The notes beneath the pieces are model-generated. The model searched no databases. It saw only the letters and a program-made list of their open reading frames with translations, and had not been told where the DNA came from. DNA of 64,000 nucleotides from an uncultured Lachnospiraceae bacterium (GTDB lineage: Bacteria; Bacillota; Clostridia; Lachnospirales; Lachnospiraceae): positions 1-64,000 of the forward strand of contig CANTEW010000002.1 of the NCBI GenBank assembly GCA_947652925.1, read 5' to 3'. This document shows, one piece after another, positions 9,138 to 18,342 of this stretch (the first letter of the stretch is position 1; every line of letters starts with the position of its first letter). The translations under genes and the position numbers were made by a program.

Positions 9138-12100
9138 TTATTTGATCTTCACTTTCTTTCCGACACCTTTTGCTTTCAGGATCTTCTTGTAGCTGGCCAG
9201 TTTTTTCTTCGGCACTTTGATCGTTGCTTTTGCATTGATCCCTTTGAATGCCTGGCTCCCTACCTTCTTAGATGTCAGTTTTGTTGTTTTGATCGTAATA
9301 TTATTGAGTTTCGCACAACCCCTGAAAGCCTGTTTTCCAATGGAGGCTATATTGACCTCTATGGTCACTTTCTTCAATTTCTTGCAGTTGTTAAATGCTT
9401 TCGCATCGATCGCGGTAACTTTAAAAGTATATCCAGAGATCTTCACTGTCTTTGATATCGCTGCAGTCGTAAGTGTCTTCTTCTTCACACCCGTCACTGC
9501 TACAGTGCCCGCTTTTGCACTAGATCTGGTGACTTTGTAGATGAGACTGCCAACGGTATGTTTCGTCCCTTTCTTTGGAACTGGTTTCGCAGGTGCGACT
9601 GGTTTTTTAGGTGCAGTATCTACGATACTCTTTGCCTCATAACCATATCCAAGTCCACTCTCATCCACTTTCACAAGGAGCGGATCACCATCGATCGCAT
9701 CTTCTGCCCGTAATCCCTTTGTAAATTCACTGTTTGCAACAAAGATGACTTTATTACCTGTAAGAGTCAGCGTATTTACCTTTCCCTGCTCCTTAGTCAT
9801 ACCCATCCAATGGCCATGTCCAGCAGCATCCACTGCCAACACTCTTTCTGAACGTACATCCAATGTGACCTTGATATTTTTAGCACCGTTTACTTTATAT
9901 CCCTGTACATCCACACGTTTGTTGAACGGATGAGATGTTTTTGGCATTGTTTTTACATAAGTCACGCTCGGGAATACATTCAGTGTATACTCTCCTTCAT
10001 AGCTGTCTTCCTCATCATCCCTGATGATCTCACAGAGATAACCAACCGGCTTATATCCGATCATAGCATGCTTACCCGTAAGCCTTATCCCTGGCGCTTT
10101 TGCCGTATAAGAAGCGATCGCATTGCTGACTTCTTTTTGTGAACCAGTCTCTGGATGTTCTGCATACCATTTATAAGTATATTTTGCATCTGTCGCTCGA
10201 TTGATGATATTAGCTTTAAAAGTAATGCTGTCACCTTTCTCTGCGAATTCCCTGCTCTGGGAATATTCATACATGGTCTTTACGTTATATACATAACTAC
10301 GTTTTTCTCCAGATGTGGAGACTGTACATCTATAATTGCCTAATGATGCTTTTGTGATCTTAGGGATCTTATAAGTGTTTAAAGTCCCTTGTGGGATCAC
10401 TTCCCAGATCCCTTCTTTTATTTCTTCTTTTTCCCACAGATAACTGATCTTCTCGCCCGCATTTGCCTTCGCATCTACAAACATCGTAATCGAACCGTCT
10501 GCTGCAGCCCTAGGATTCAGGATGCTGGGTTCGACAACCAATCCATTATCAACATATACATAGTAATACAATGTTTTCGTCCAATCTGCCCCATCACTGA
10601 CCACACACGTATAATATCCCAGATCATCCAATGTGATGTTTGTCAATCTCAATTCCGATGAAGTAGCATTGTAGATCACCGTATCATCTTCTGTATCGTC
10701 TTCTTTGTACCACTGATAGAATAACTTATGATCTCCTTCTATTTTGGCGTTTGCTATTAATGTGACTTCGCCTCCGATCTTCACTGAATATCCGATCGTA
10801 TCATCGTCATGACGGTAACCGCTGTCTACACTCAGACCAGACCCAACGATCAATGTAACGTATGGGCTGTCTACCCGACGGCCTTCTGCATCCTTCACTT
10901 CACACCAATATATCCCTCTCATGGAAGGCATCACGTATTTGATGGTAAATGCCGCTTCCGTAGCGCCGCCAATAGCTCTTCCACCACTCGTACCGCCGTT
11001 ATACCATGCAGACGCATCTGTATACCACTGATAAGATAAACCCAAGTTTTTGTCGGATCTTGCTGTCACTTCAAATGTCACGCTCTGCCCAGCGGCAACA
11101 GATATCTCAGGTCCAGAATTCAATGATACACTTATATGATCAGTGATGTGCCGTATCTCTACTTCATATACATCTATCTCACAGTCCCCATCGTAGATCT
11201 TGCAGCTATATATCCCGAACTGCTCCTCACCGATCTTAGGGATCTTATAAGTGGGATCTGTCGCCCCATATATGATCGAATCTCCAAAATACCACTGATA
11301 CGTCAATTTCCTGTCGGCGGGATTTTTCTCTACCACGACCGCCAGCTCCACATCATCCCCTGTTTCTTTCTGTACATCTCCTATACTATGATCGATCACA
11401 ACATCTGAATAAAGGAAAGTCGTAAATCTGATCTCCTGGTCCTGGCCCATATAGGACATCACACATCTTATCTCTCCAAAATCTTTTTCTTTCAGACTGT
11501 CAACTATATAAGTCGGACCTGTAGCACCCTCGATACGTCCGCCTTCATTGTCGTACCATTGATATCTGATATCCGCATCGTTGACTGCAGGACTATCAGC
11601 TCTATACCGTACACCGTAGGTAGCGCTGTCCCCTGGCCGCTTATATTGGATCTTCGGCGTGATCCTCTCCAACTCGATATCTTTCGCTGCGTCGATCACC
11701 GCAAAGAAAAATTCTCTAGTCCTATATTCTCCACTGATGTCGGATTTATATCTGACAACGCATCTGTACATCCCAAAATCTTCCTCATTTGAAACTGTAA
11801 ATGTGTAGCTTGATCTCTCTTCATTGAGGATCTGCCAGTTCCGATCAGTAATCGATGTCCCTCCTACATCATTGATATATTTGTCTGTCCGGAACCAGTT
11901 ATAGCTGACTGTTGTAGATGCAGGGATATCCGCTTTAACTTCCATAGTCACAGAGTCACCGACCGATCTACGGAAACTTGTAGACAATGGTGTATAGAAG
12001 ACTATCCCTTTTTTATCAACTGTAAACCGCACTGTCTCAGTGGCATCAGATGGATCAGATACGACCGCCTCATAGATACCATAATCATCTTCTTTTAACT

Positions 12101-14483
12101 GAGCGATCGTATACGTGCTACTCTTATCATTTTGGAGTGTGATCCATTCTCTATCACTCTCTCTTTTTTTCTTTCTCCATTGATAAGAAATATCATAAAG
12201 GGTTGCATTTTTGTTGGAAGCGATCACTTCCAAAGAGACAGACTCGCCCAAGGCGGCGTAGATATCCTTCGTTTTGGCATATGCATCCAGATCCGTATTA
12301 TATACAAGACTGATCGCCCAGATAGAATTTTCTGGCTCCATGTCCTTTTGCGTGGTCTTCATATCTACTATATACGTGCCGCGGTTGTCTGTATACGCTC
12401 CGGCCGCATCTTTTCCAGCCATTGTGTAAACACCGTCTGCCGGTACTGGGATCTCCTGGCCGTATGTTACGACCTTCTCCGTATACATCCTATATCCAGT
12501 ACTACTGCCAGATATCGTTACCGTTTTACGACTCCCTGTATAAACATCCAGAGAATCTATCACTTTCGCCCCGGCCGGTACCTCATTTGGATCTTTTGGC
12601 TCATATTCTAATACGGGGTATCCATATTTATCAAAAAGGTCATTGCCGCTCGTATCTTTTTTACAAATATAGTCCCCGCCGCTCACCTGCTTAGCTACAT
12701 ACTTAACTGTGCCCACCTTCTTATACCATTTTTTCTCAACAGTATATGAAGGGTCGTTGACTGTGGACGTCATATATAATCTTACGTCCTCGCCTCGCTC
12801 TATCTCAGTCTCTGCTACATCATAAGATGTCTCTCCTTTGATCACTTCTTCTAAATTCGAATCGGTCTCAACTGGGAGTTTATCCATCCCTCTGCATGTT
12901 AAGGTAAATGCATACCTAATATCCGTTATTTTTGTCTCAGGTTTCTTTTCCGTCCCTCTATAGACAGTGACTGTCACTTGATAATTGGGTTTCAGATGGC
13001 CATCCGGATCCCCATATACTGGTTTTAGATCCTCTTCCGTAGTCTTCTCTATATGTAATGTATCCGTCTTTTCACTGAGTTCTACGTAGCTTTCTTCCCC
13101 ATTGCTGCTCTGGGTTATCCTCTCCCATTTATGATCAAAACTATATCCAGTATCACTGGCATATTTTATGAATAGAGTTGCCGGTTCCCCAAGTCCCACT
13201 TCCTGCTCGCTCGCCGAACTATCTTTCAAACGATATCCCGTATTTTCAGTCGGACTAAATACACAAGATATCTCTTTCATAACGATATCCGGATATGCCT
13301 GCTGCAGCTTTGTAGCAGAGAATACACATTTATATTGGACCGTATAGTCCTCTACCTTTACATACGTTTCGGAAAGATCCTCTCCCTCCAGTAAGGTCTC
13401 CCCTTTATACCATTGATATCTATGATCGCCTATCTCTTTAGAAGTGCTATCGCATTCTGTAACATTTACGCCCAATCTCTTGGTCTCTCCTTTTCTAAAA
13501 GAAGGAGTTAAATATCCATACATATTAACAGGGGTAAAATATACATCATAGGATGCCTCTCTCGTGCAGATCTCCTCACCAGCATACTTGAAAATGATCT
13601 TCAACTTATAAGAGTCTACCTGTTTCTTTCCGCCCCCATCACCAAAATCAAGACGAAAATCTAGCTTCTCCTGTGGTATATACGAGATATCATTCCCACT
13701 GGCGACCGTCTTCACTAATGAAGGATCGTTTACCGCCTGGGCAGTCCATGTATAGTCCATTCCTGCATACTTTTTACTACTAGATATATAGCGTGAAAAA
13801 TACTGCCCTTCTTGAAGTTTTTCCTCATCATACCCTATTCTTTCATCGCGAAGATCATAGAGATCAAAATAATCCTCAAGTTTCTTAGACCCGTTTTCAT
13901 ACTCCTCTTTTGTGATCCCAGCATAGAAGATCTCATAAACCTTATCTATCTGCCTGCTGACCACTCCAGCTTTTTTCAGATCGATATGGAGTTTATACCT
14001 GGAGACCACTTTACCCTCCCGCATATAAGAAGCAGAAGGTAGACTCCAACTATAAAGACTATTCACCGAGACCATATCCTCCGCGCCTTGGGTGCCATCT
14101 TGACATACCCATGACAATGTGTAGGCGATCTCACTATCCTCACCTAAAGCCCTCACACTAAAGCTATGCTGGCCGCCAAAACTTCCAGATGCTGTCTCTT
14201 TCTTACCTTCGCACCCAAGCTCTTCTGTCTCCTCTGTCAATCCGCTGATCTCAAAGCCATCTACAGATATCGTCTGCTCAGACTCTCCCGCTGCACCGGC
14301 AGGAGCAGGCTCATCTATGAGTTCCTCTACCCCCCCCCCTAGATCTTCGGCATCTGCGGGGATCTCTGCCGCGCTGTTGCCTTCTGCTATGACCTCTGTA
14401 TCCTGCGCCGCATATGCCGTCACTGGTGTGAGCGCCATCGCTGATGCCAGCACTAAGGCCAATACCCTCTTGTACCTTTTCAT
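9138..14483 (-). CDS. Giant (1781 aa) secreted Ig-like repeat protein with C-terminal BspA-type leucine-rich repeats
   Basis: This very large exported protein starts with a clear signal peptide (MKRYKRVLALVLASAMALTP, cleavage near AYAA). The body is a long series of Ig-like domains, recognisable by recurring QWY/NWF/KWY tryptophan strands and DFGxYRC, DLGYYTC, SLGNYRC cysteine strands, at least ten times. Near 1640-1740 lies an LRR_5/BspA-like segment (AFNNCKKLKKVTI, AFRGCAKLNNITI). The end is Lys-rich. Such proteins usually mediate adhesion. Codons 49-52 lie in a G10 run, directly after the signal region, so expression could switch by slippage. The frame is open in this assembly. GGAGA precedes the start. 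Confidence 0.85.
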   Translation of the reverse strand: MKRYKRVLALVLASAMALTPVTAYAAQDTEVIAEGNSAAEIPADAEDLGGGVEELIDEPAPAGAAGESEQTISVDGFEISGLTEETEELGCEGKKETASGSFGGQHSFSVRALGEDSEIAYTLSWVCQDGTQGAEDMVSVNSLYSWSLPSASYMREGKVVSRYKLHIDLKKAGVVSRQIDKVYEIFYAGITKEEYENGSKKLEDYFDLYDLRDERIGYDEEKLQEGQYFSRYISSSKKYAGMDYTWTAQAVNDPSLVKTVASGNDISYIPQEKLDFRLDFGDGGGKKQVDSYKLKIIFKYAGEEICTREASYDVYFTPVNMYGYLTPSFRKGETKRLGVNVTECDSTSKEIGDHRYQWYKGETLLEGEDLSETYVKVEDYTVQYKCVFSATKLQQAYPDIVMKEISCVFSPTENTGYRLKDSSASEQEVGLGEPATLFIKYASDTGYSFDHKWERITQSSNGEESYVELSEKTDTLHIEKTTEEDLKPVYGDPDGHLKPNYQVTVTVYRGTEKKPETKITDIRYAFTLTCRGMDKLPVETDSNLEEVIKGETSYDVAETEIERGEDVRLYMTSTVNDPSYTVEKKWYKKVGTVKYVAKQVSGGDYICKKDTSGNDLFDKYGYPVLEYEPKDPNEVPAGAKVIDSLDVYTGSRKTVTISGSSTGYRMYTEKVVTYGQEIPVPADGVYTMAGKDAAGAYTDNRGTYIVDMKTTQKDMEPENSIWAISLVYNTDLDAYAKTKDIYAALGESVSLEVIASNKNATLYDISYQWRKKKRESDREWITLQNDKSSTYTIAQLKEDDYGIYEAVVSDPSDATETVRFTVDKKGIVFYTPLSTSFRRSVGDSVTMEVKADIPASTTVSYNWFRTDKYINDVGGTSITDRNWQILNEERSSYTFTVSNEEDFGMYRCVVRYKSDISGEYRTREFFFAVIDAAKDIELERITPKIQYKRPGDSATYGVRYRADSPAVNDADIRYQWYDNEGGRIEGATGPTYIVDSLKEKDFGEIRCVMSYMGQDQEIRFTTFLYSDVVIDHSIGDVQKETGDDVELAVVVEKNPADRKLTYQWYFGDSIIYGATDPTYKIPKIGEEQFGIYSCKIYDGDCEIDVYEVEIRHITDHISVSLNSGPEISVAAGQSVTFEVTARSDKNLGLSYQWYTDASAWYNGGTSGGRAIGGATEAAFTIKYVMPSMRGIYWCEVKDAEGRRVDSPYVTLIVGSGLSVDSGYRHDDDTIGYSVKIGGEVTLIANAKIEGDHKLFYQWYKEDDTEDDTVIYNATSSELRLTNITLDDLGYYTCVVSDGADWTKTLYYYVYVDNGLVVEPSILNPRAAADGSITMFVDAKANAGEKISYLWEKEEIKEGIWEVIPQGTLNTYKIPKITKASLGNYRCTVSTSGEKRSYVYNVKTMYEYSQSREFAEKGDSITFKANIINRATDAKYTYKWYAEHPETGSQKEVSNAIASYTAKAPGIRLTGKHAMIGYKPVGYLCEIIRDDEEDSYEGEYTLNVFPSVTYVKTMPKTSHPFNKRVDVQGYKVNGAKNIKVTLDVRSERVLAVDAAGHGHWMGMTKEQGKVNTLTLTGNKVIFVANSEFTKGLRAEDAIDGDPLLVKVDESGLGYGYEAKSIVDTAPKKPVAPAKPVPKKGTKHTVGSLIYKVTRSSAKAGTVAVTGVKKKTLTTAAISKTVKISGYTFKVTAIDAKAFNNCKKLKKVTIEVNIASIGKQAFRGCAKLNNITIKTTKLTSKKVGSQAFKGINAKATIKVPKKKLASYKKILKAKGVGKKVKIK
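14330..14339 (-). repeat. G10 homopolymer tract in the giant Ig-like gene
   Basis: Ten consecutive C on the plus strand (ten G in the coding sense) encode Gly-Gly-Gly-Val at about residues 49-52. Loss or gain of one base would shift the frame right after the signal peptide. Confidence 0.9.
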
Positions 14484-14957
14484 TTTCCATTCTCCTTTTC
14501 TTTCTTTATTTTAACCCGCTGTACTGCCCTGATCGGAAAACTGATAAAGCCCCACATACTGCAGGCATCTGCTCCCTGGGATCATGAGGGTCTATCCCAA
14601 AGTGCCGATCCTGCTCCATGTGTCCTCGATCCAATAAGAGTGTACGCAGTAGGTTAATCCCATAAGACAAGCTCTGTACCCCATCCCTAAAACACTTTTC
14701 GGTCACATCCTAAACTATTTTTATGCATCATTATAGTTAGGTATTATGTTCTATATTACATCTTTTGGCATCTATTTACAAGTTCTTTTTTACAAATGTA
14801 TACGGAGGATCTTCTGATCTCTACCCATCCTGTTCCTATCTTATATTGCTGATATGATCCTAAAATTTGTTTTTTCAATATACTGCCACAGGTTTGAGAT
14901 CAAACCCATGGATAATGGATGATCCGGACCGATATCAACATGTATTTTTAAACCCTG
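14484..14957 (-). other. 474-bp gap: structured leader or gene remnant, palindrome
   Basis: Between the giant Ig-like gene and the methyltransferase. A rod-like set of nested complementary blocks spans 14513-14655 (14646-14655 with 14513-14527; 14627-14631 with 14531-14535; 14610-14622 with 14553-14565; 14594-14602 with 14574-14582). A minus-strand TATAAT at 14735-14730 could start a leader of about 240 bases for the Ig-like gene, although no good -35 box is visible. A 66-codon open frame (14506-14706, GTG start, no convincing ribosome site) covers the same bases and may be chance or a gene remnant. A perfect 16-bp palindrome, GGTTTGA-GA-TCAAACC, lies at 14891-14906. Confidence 0.4.
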
Positions 14958-16370
14958 TCAAAAACAATAATCACCTATATCTTTGACTGATACACGGTAA
15001 GAAGATGTCGTGGTTGGCGTCCCACAGTTTTTTACATATGCAAAAAAATCATCACTTTCAAGTATTTCTTTTGCCTCTTTTAAGCTCATCCCATTATCCG
15101 GAAAGCTTTTTATGTATGCTCCCGCATATGGGATCGCATGATCGGACACTCCATAAACACTGACTTTATTTGTGATGACCATTGACAATATTAATTTAGG
15201 GCCAACAACATCGTTTATCGCCTGACTCCGTCCGTATTCAAACCATTTTACATTTTTACTCAATCTGCGTTTTAGCAGTTTTGCTTTATATCTCATCAAA
15301 TATACATAACAGCCCGGGAATTTTTCTTTCAATTCATCTTCTTCATAATGGGTCACACACCTGTCACCGATCTTATATGGAAAAATGATCTTATCATGCC
15401 CTCTATGATCTTTATCATACCTCTTTTCACTTTTCGTACTGGCGGCATCGAACACTATCTCTTTTTCGATCCTATCCTCCCCAACATAATAAAATCTGTC
15501 ATCCAGCTCATCTGTCCTAAAAACATAAACCTCATTACATAAAGTAGCAACACTGTTTGATACCTTAAAATGATCACCAAATCTGCGATGCCCAACCGGT
15601 CCTTTCTCAAATATCCACTTCCCGTTTAAAGATCGTTTATCGATCATCTTGTGAAAGCCATCTTTTTTATTATGGTATGTGACACTACTCCGTTCCTTCT
15701 TATCACATAAGATGATCACCGATGACGTGACTGTATTTGGAAAGACCTGTATCCCCTTAAGATCGATGAGTTCTTTAAGATCCGCTTTTATAAGATTCCG
15801 TATCTCCTCCGCAGATCCATTTCGCAAGATACTATAGGGGATGATATACGCTAAACATCCATCATCCGCCAGATCCCTTAATCCAGCTTCGACAAAAGCA
15901 TAACAATAATCAAAACGCCCTTGTTTACACCCCAAAAATCTTTCCCTCAAAAGATCGCGTTGTTCTATACCAAGATCATGATATGTTATATAAGGAGGAT
16001 TCCCTATGATATATTGGTATTTCCTACCGGGACACTTTAGATAGTCCTGCTCTTTCACATTCCAATCTATTCCTGATAATCCATATTCCAATGCTGTCTG
16101 ATCCAGATTAAAAACACATCTTTTTACACATTTCGGATCAGCATCGTATCCTATGATATGTTTCTGTAATCCCTCAACTATCTCTTGATCACCATAACCT
16201 TCCTGGCGAGCGCTTATAATATACCTCTTTACGACCTCTTTCAATATATTTCCATCACCACAGGAATTTTCCAATACAGATCTATGATAGAGATCTTGCA
16301 CATAACCAACACGATCCAACAGTTCTTCAACATATTCAGGAGGAGTAGGGACTTGACAATTGTTCGCCAT
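14958..16370 (-). CDS. N6-adenine DNA methyltransferase (Eco57I/TaqI type), last gene of a DUF262-HEPN cassette
   Basis: A 470-residue S-adenosylmethionine-dependent DNA adenine methylase. Motif I is LENSCGDGNIL (CGDG at 37-40), motif II IIGYDADP (72-79), and the catalytic motif IV NPPY is at 124-127. The C-terminal half (about 250-470) resembles the TaqI/Eco57I target-recognition region. There is no endonuclease domain, so this is a stand-alone methylase. I chose ATG 16370, because GAGAGG sits 8 bases upstream; the longer frame would start at GTG 16379 immediately after that site. It overlaps the HEPN gene by 35 bases. Methylation may mark self DNA for the cassette. The A/T-rich composition suggests transfer. 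Confidence 0.85.
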   Translation of the reverse strand: MANNCQVPTPPEYVEELLDRVGYVQDLYHRSVLENSCGDGNILKEVVKRYIISARQEGYGDQEIVEGLQKHIIGYDADPKCVKRCVFNLDQTALEYGLSGIDWNVKEQDYLKCPGRKYQYIIGNPPYITYHDLGIEQRDLLRERFLGCKQGRFDYCYAFVEAGLRDLADDGCLAYIIPYSILRNGSAEEIRNLIKADLKELIDLKGIQVFPNTVTSSVIILCDKKERSSVTYHNKKDGFHKMIDKRSLNGKWIFEKGPVGHRRFGDHFKVSNSVATLCNEVYVFRTDELDDRFYYVGEDRIEKEIVFDAASTKSEKRYDKDHRGHDKIIFPYKIGDRCVTHYEEDELKEKFPGCYVYLMRYKAKLLKRRLSKNVKWFEYGRSQAINDVVGPKLILSMVITNKVSVYGVSDHAIPYAGAYIKSFPDNGMSLKEAKEILESDDFFAYVKNCGTPTTTSSYRVSVKDIGDYCF

Positions 16371-17040
16371 GTACTTCACCTCTCAGATATTTTTTGTTAT
16401 CAGCTGCATCTATGATCAGATCTTTATAATCCTCAATGAGCTTCATGATCATCTCAAATGTGATCAGAAAGTCTTCTTTATCCAGATCGGAAGGTTCTCC
16501 GTGAACGATCCTATGTCTATTCGCTAATAAAGAACTATCAATATATGTAGCTTTTGTCTCAAATATATCCGAACTGATCCCTATCGTTTCTAATATTTCT
16601 TTCAATTCTTCTGAGCTTGGATTTGAATGTGTAGAGATAAAACCTTTATCTTCAGAGAATCTTTCCATAAATTTTTTTCCAAAAAGGTCATCATATTTTA
16701 TCAATAACCTTTTATGGACACTATGCTTTTCAGATCTGGAACATGTCCTAAATTCCTGTTCCATTTTTATTGCCGCAAAGTTCTCTTTCAGATCACTGTA
16801 CAAGATCTTTTGCTCAGCAACAAAGCCAATGTAACAATTTGATGCCCTCTTTATAAACCCTTCAAAATGGGCGCACAACAACGCGATACCTGCCCTGAGC
16901 AAAATGGATCCATCTGCTTTATCTTTCTCTACTAAGATCTTCAGCGAGAGCATCTCTTTCTTCCTCCAGGCAAGATCTTGCATCAAAAGTCCTTCTAACC
17001 TTTCAACAGTCTTTATCCTTATGTTATTTGCCACTTGCAA
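16336..17040 (-). CDS. HEPN-domain protein (MAE_28990/MAE_18760-like), probable nuclease
   Basis: A 234-residue all-helical protein. The C-terminal part has the HEPN RNase signature R-x4-6-H as R175-HRIV-H180 within ANRHRIVHGE, and an upstream CAHFEGFIK segment typical of MAE_28990/MAE_18760-type HEPN proteins. This family is repeatedly found in defence and toxin loci next to DUF262 genes. No membrane or signal sequence is seen. The gene overlaps the DUF262 gene by 17 bases and the methylase by 35, so translation is coupled. It is the most probable effector of the cassette; whether it cuts RNA or DNA is inference. AT-rich and unlike the flanking genes. Confidence 0.75.
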   Translation of the reverse strand: MQVANNIRIKTVERLEGLLMQDLAWRKKEMLSLKILVEKDKADGSILLRAGIALLCAHFEGFIKRASNCYIGFVAEQKILYSDLKENFAAIKMEQEFRTCSRSEKHSVHKRLLIKYDDLFGKKFMERFSEDKGFISTHSNPSSEELKEILETIGISSDIFETKATYIDSSLLANRHRIVHGEPSDLDKEDFLITFEMIMKLIEDYKDLIIDAADNKKYLRGEVHGEQLSSPYSS

Positions 17041-18160
17041 AGTTCTCCTTGCTGGATCTCGCTAATCTTTTTATCCTTCCTATGGGCCGGATACCCCTTC
17101 TCGTCGCTGCTATATATTGATCCGAACTATATATCCCCTGGATCAGACCCTTAAGTTCTTCTTTTTTTTCTTGGAAATGATCGATATTCTCTGTCAGACC
17201 TGGGATGATCGCTTCATAAGCTCCTACTAATACAGCACCGCAGCTTTTTTCTTTTCTTTTATCATATTTTTTAAATGCATTCTCATCCATCACTCTATAC
17301 AACAGATCAAATGTTTTTTTGAATACTTCTGATTCTTTTTCAAGATCTATTATGTCCGCGTTGATCAATCTCAAGATCTCATCTGTCAAAAAATTATTAT
17401 AGTTTTCTGAATCACTGACTTCAAGATCCGAATATCTTAAAATAAAATATTTTACAACGAGTTCAAGATATCCCTGTTCATCCGCATCTTTTTCAGAGAT
17501 CGGGATCGCTTTGACAAAATTCTCATACCGGCTCAGATCCCTCATCTTTTTATATATCTCCTCATTTTTCATGACCAATATGCAATTCCGTATCTCCTGA
17601 GGACTCAGATGACTCCCACCTGTGTTCAGACGCTGGAACATCTCATACTGTGCAAACTCATCGCTGCTTTTATCAATGATGATGATCAGTATCTTCGATC
17701 GTTTTATATATCTGCGCTGTACCTCTGTAAGTGACTTTTGCTCATCTTCATCCTCCCAATACTTTCCCTCAAGAGATGGCAGGAACTTTGTACGAGTCAA
17801 CGGCTCCCTTTCCATGATGTCCTTCAATCCACCATCCGTTTCTCCATCATCTGATATCTTTTTCAAGATACCCATGAATTTAAAGATAGTAGATAACCTC
17901 TGCTGTCCGTCGATCAGATTCCATTTTCCCTTTTCATTTTGATATACATAGATCGGTGGGATCGGGATATTCAATAGGATAGATTCTATCAAAGCTGATT
18001 GCTGTGTTATATCCCAACGGAACATCCTCTGATAAATAGGGCTTATATCCAGATCGCCTACCTGATAAAGATTGGCCAATTCTCCGATCGACATTGGATA
18101 ATTATCTGTTTTGATCGCTTTCGACATGTTTTCTATTTCTTTCTGCAAAGTATTTTCCAT
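17024..18160 (-). CDS. DUF262 (GmrS/SspE-type ParB-like) protein
   Basis: A 378-residue protein with the DUF262 hallmarks: YQRMFRWD at 43-50 and IDGQQRLSTIF with DGQQR at 84-88, the ParB/Srx-like nucleotide-binding core. In GmrSD, BrxU and SspE this domain senses DNA modification and hydrolyses NTP. Here the usual C-terminal DUF1524 HNH nuclease is absent: the C-terminal half is helical and Lys-rich with no H-N-H pattern. The nuclease role may therefore be taken by the HEPN partner encoded next. It is the first gene of the cassette, divergent from the NUDIX gene, with a 182-bp AT-rich intergenic region in between. Confidence 0.82.
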   Translation of the reverse strand: MENTLQKEIENMSKAIKTDNYPMSIGELANLYQVGDLDISPIYQRMFRWDITQQSALIESILLNIPIPPIYVYQNEKGKWNLIDGQQRLSTIFKFMGILKKISDDGETDGGLKDIMEREPLTRTKFLPSLEGKYWEDEDEQKSLTEVQRRYIKRSKILIIIIDKSSDEFAQYEMFQRLNTGGSHLSPQEIRNCILVMKNEEIYKKMRDLSRYENFVKAIPISEKDADEQGYLELVVKYFILRYSDLEVSDSENYNNFLTDEILRLINADIIDLEKESEVFKKTFDLLYRVMDENAFKKYDKRKEKSCGAVLVGAYEAIIPGLTENIDHFQEKKEELKGLIQGIYSSDQYIAATRRGIRPIGRIKRLARSSKENFASGK

Positions 18161-18342
18161 ATAGTTTATCCCTCCAAATACTCATTGATACATATTTTTC
18201 CTATCTATGACACTGTTCTTATGATCATAACATATCTACGACTGATCTTCAAAAAGAACTTATCTGATCCTTTCATTATTGACATCCCCCCAAAAATCAT
18301 GTATGATCAATGACCAGATCATACCTCAGAAAGGAGTTCATC

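Noticed and set aside
14513-14655. Assignment as 6S RNA
   Set aside because: The rod shape is similar, but I cannot confirm conserved 6S sequence and there is no terminator after it on either strand.
14506-14706. 66-codon open frame as a real gene
   Set aside because: GTG start without a convincing ribosome site, no family recognised, and strong inverted structure in the same bases. Kept only as a possible remnant.
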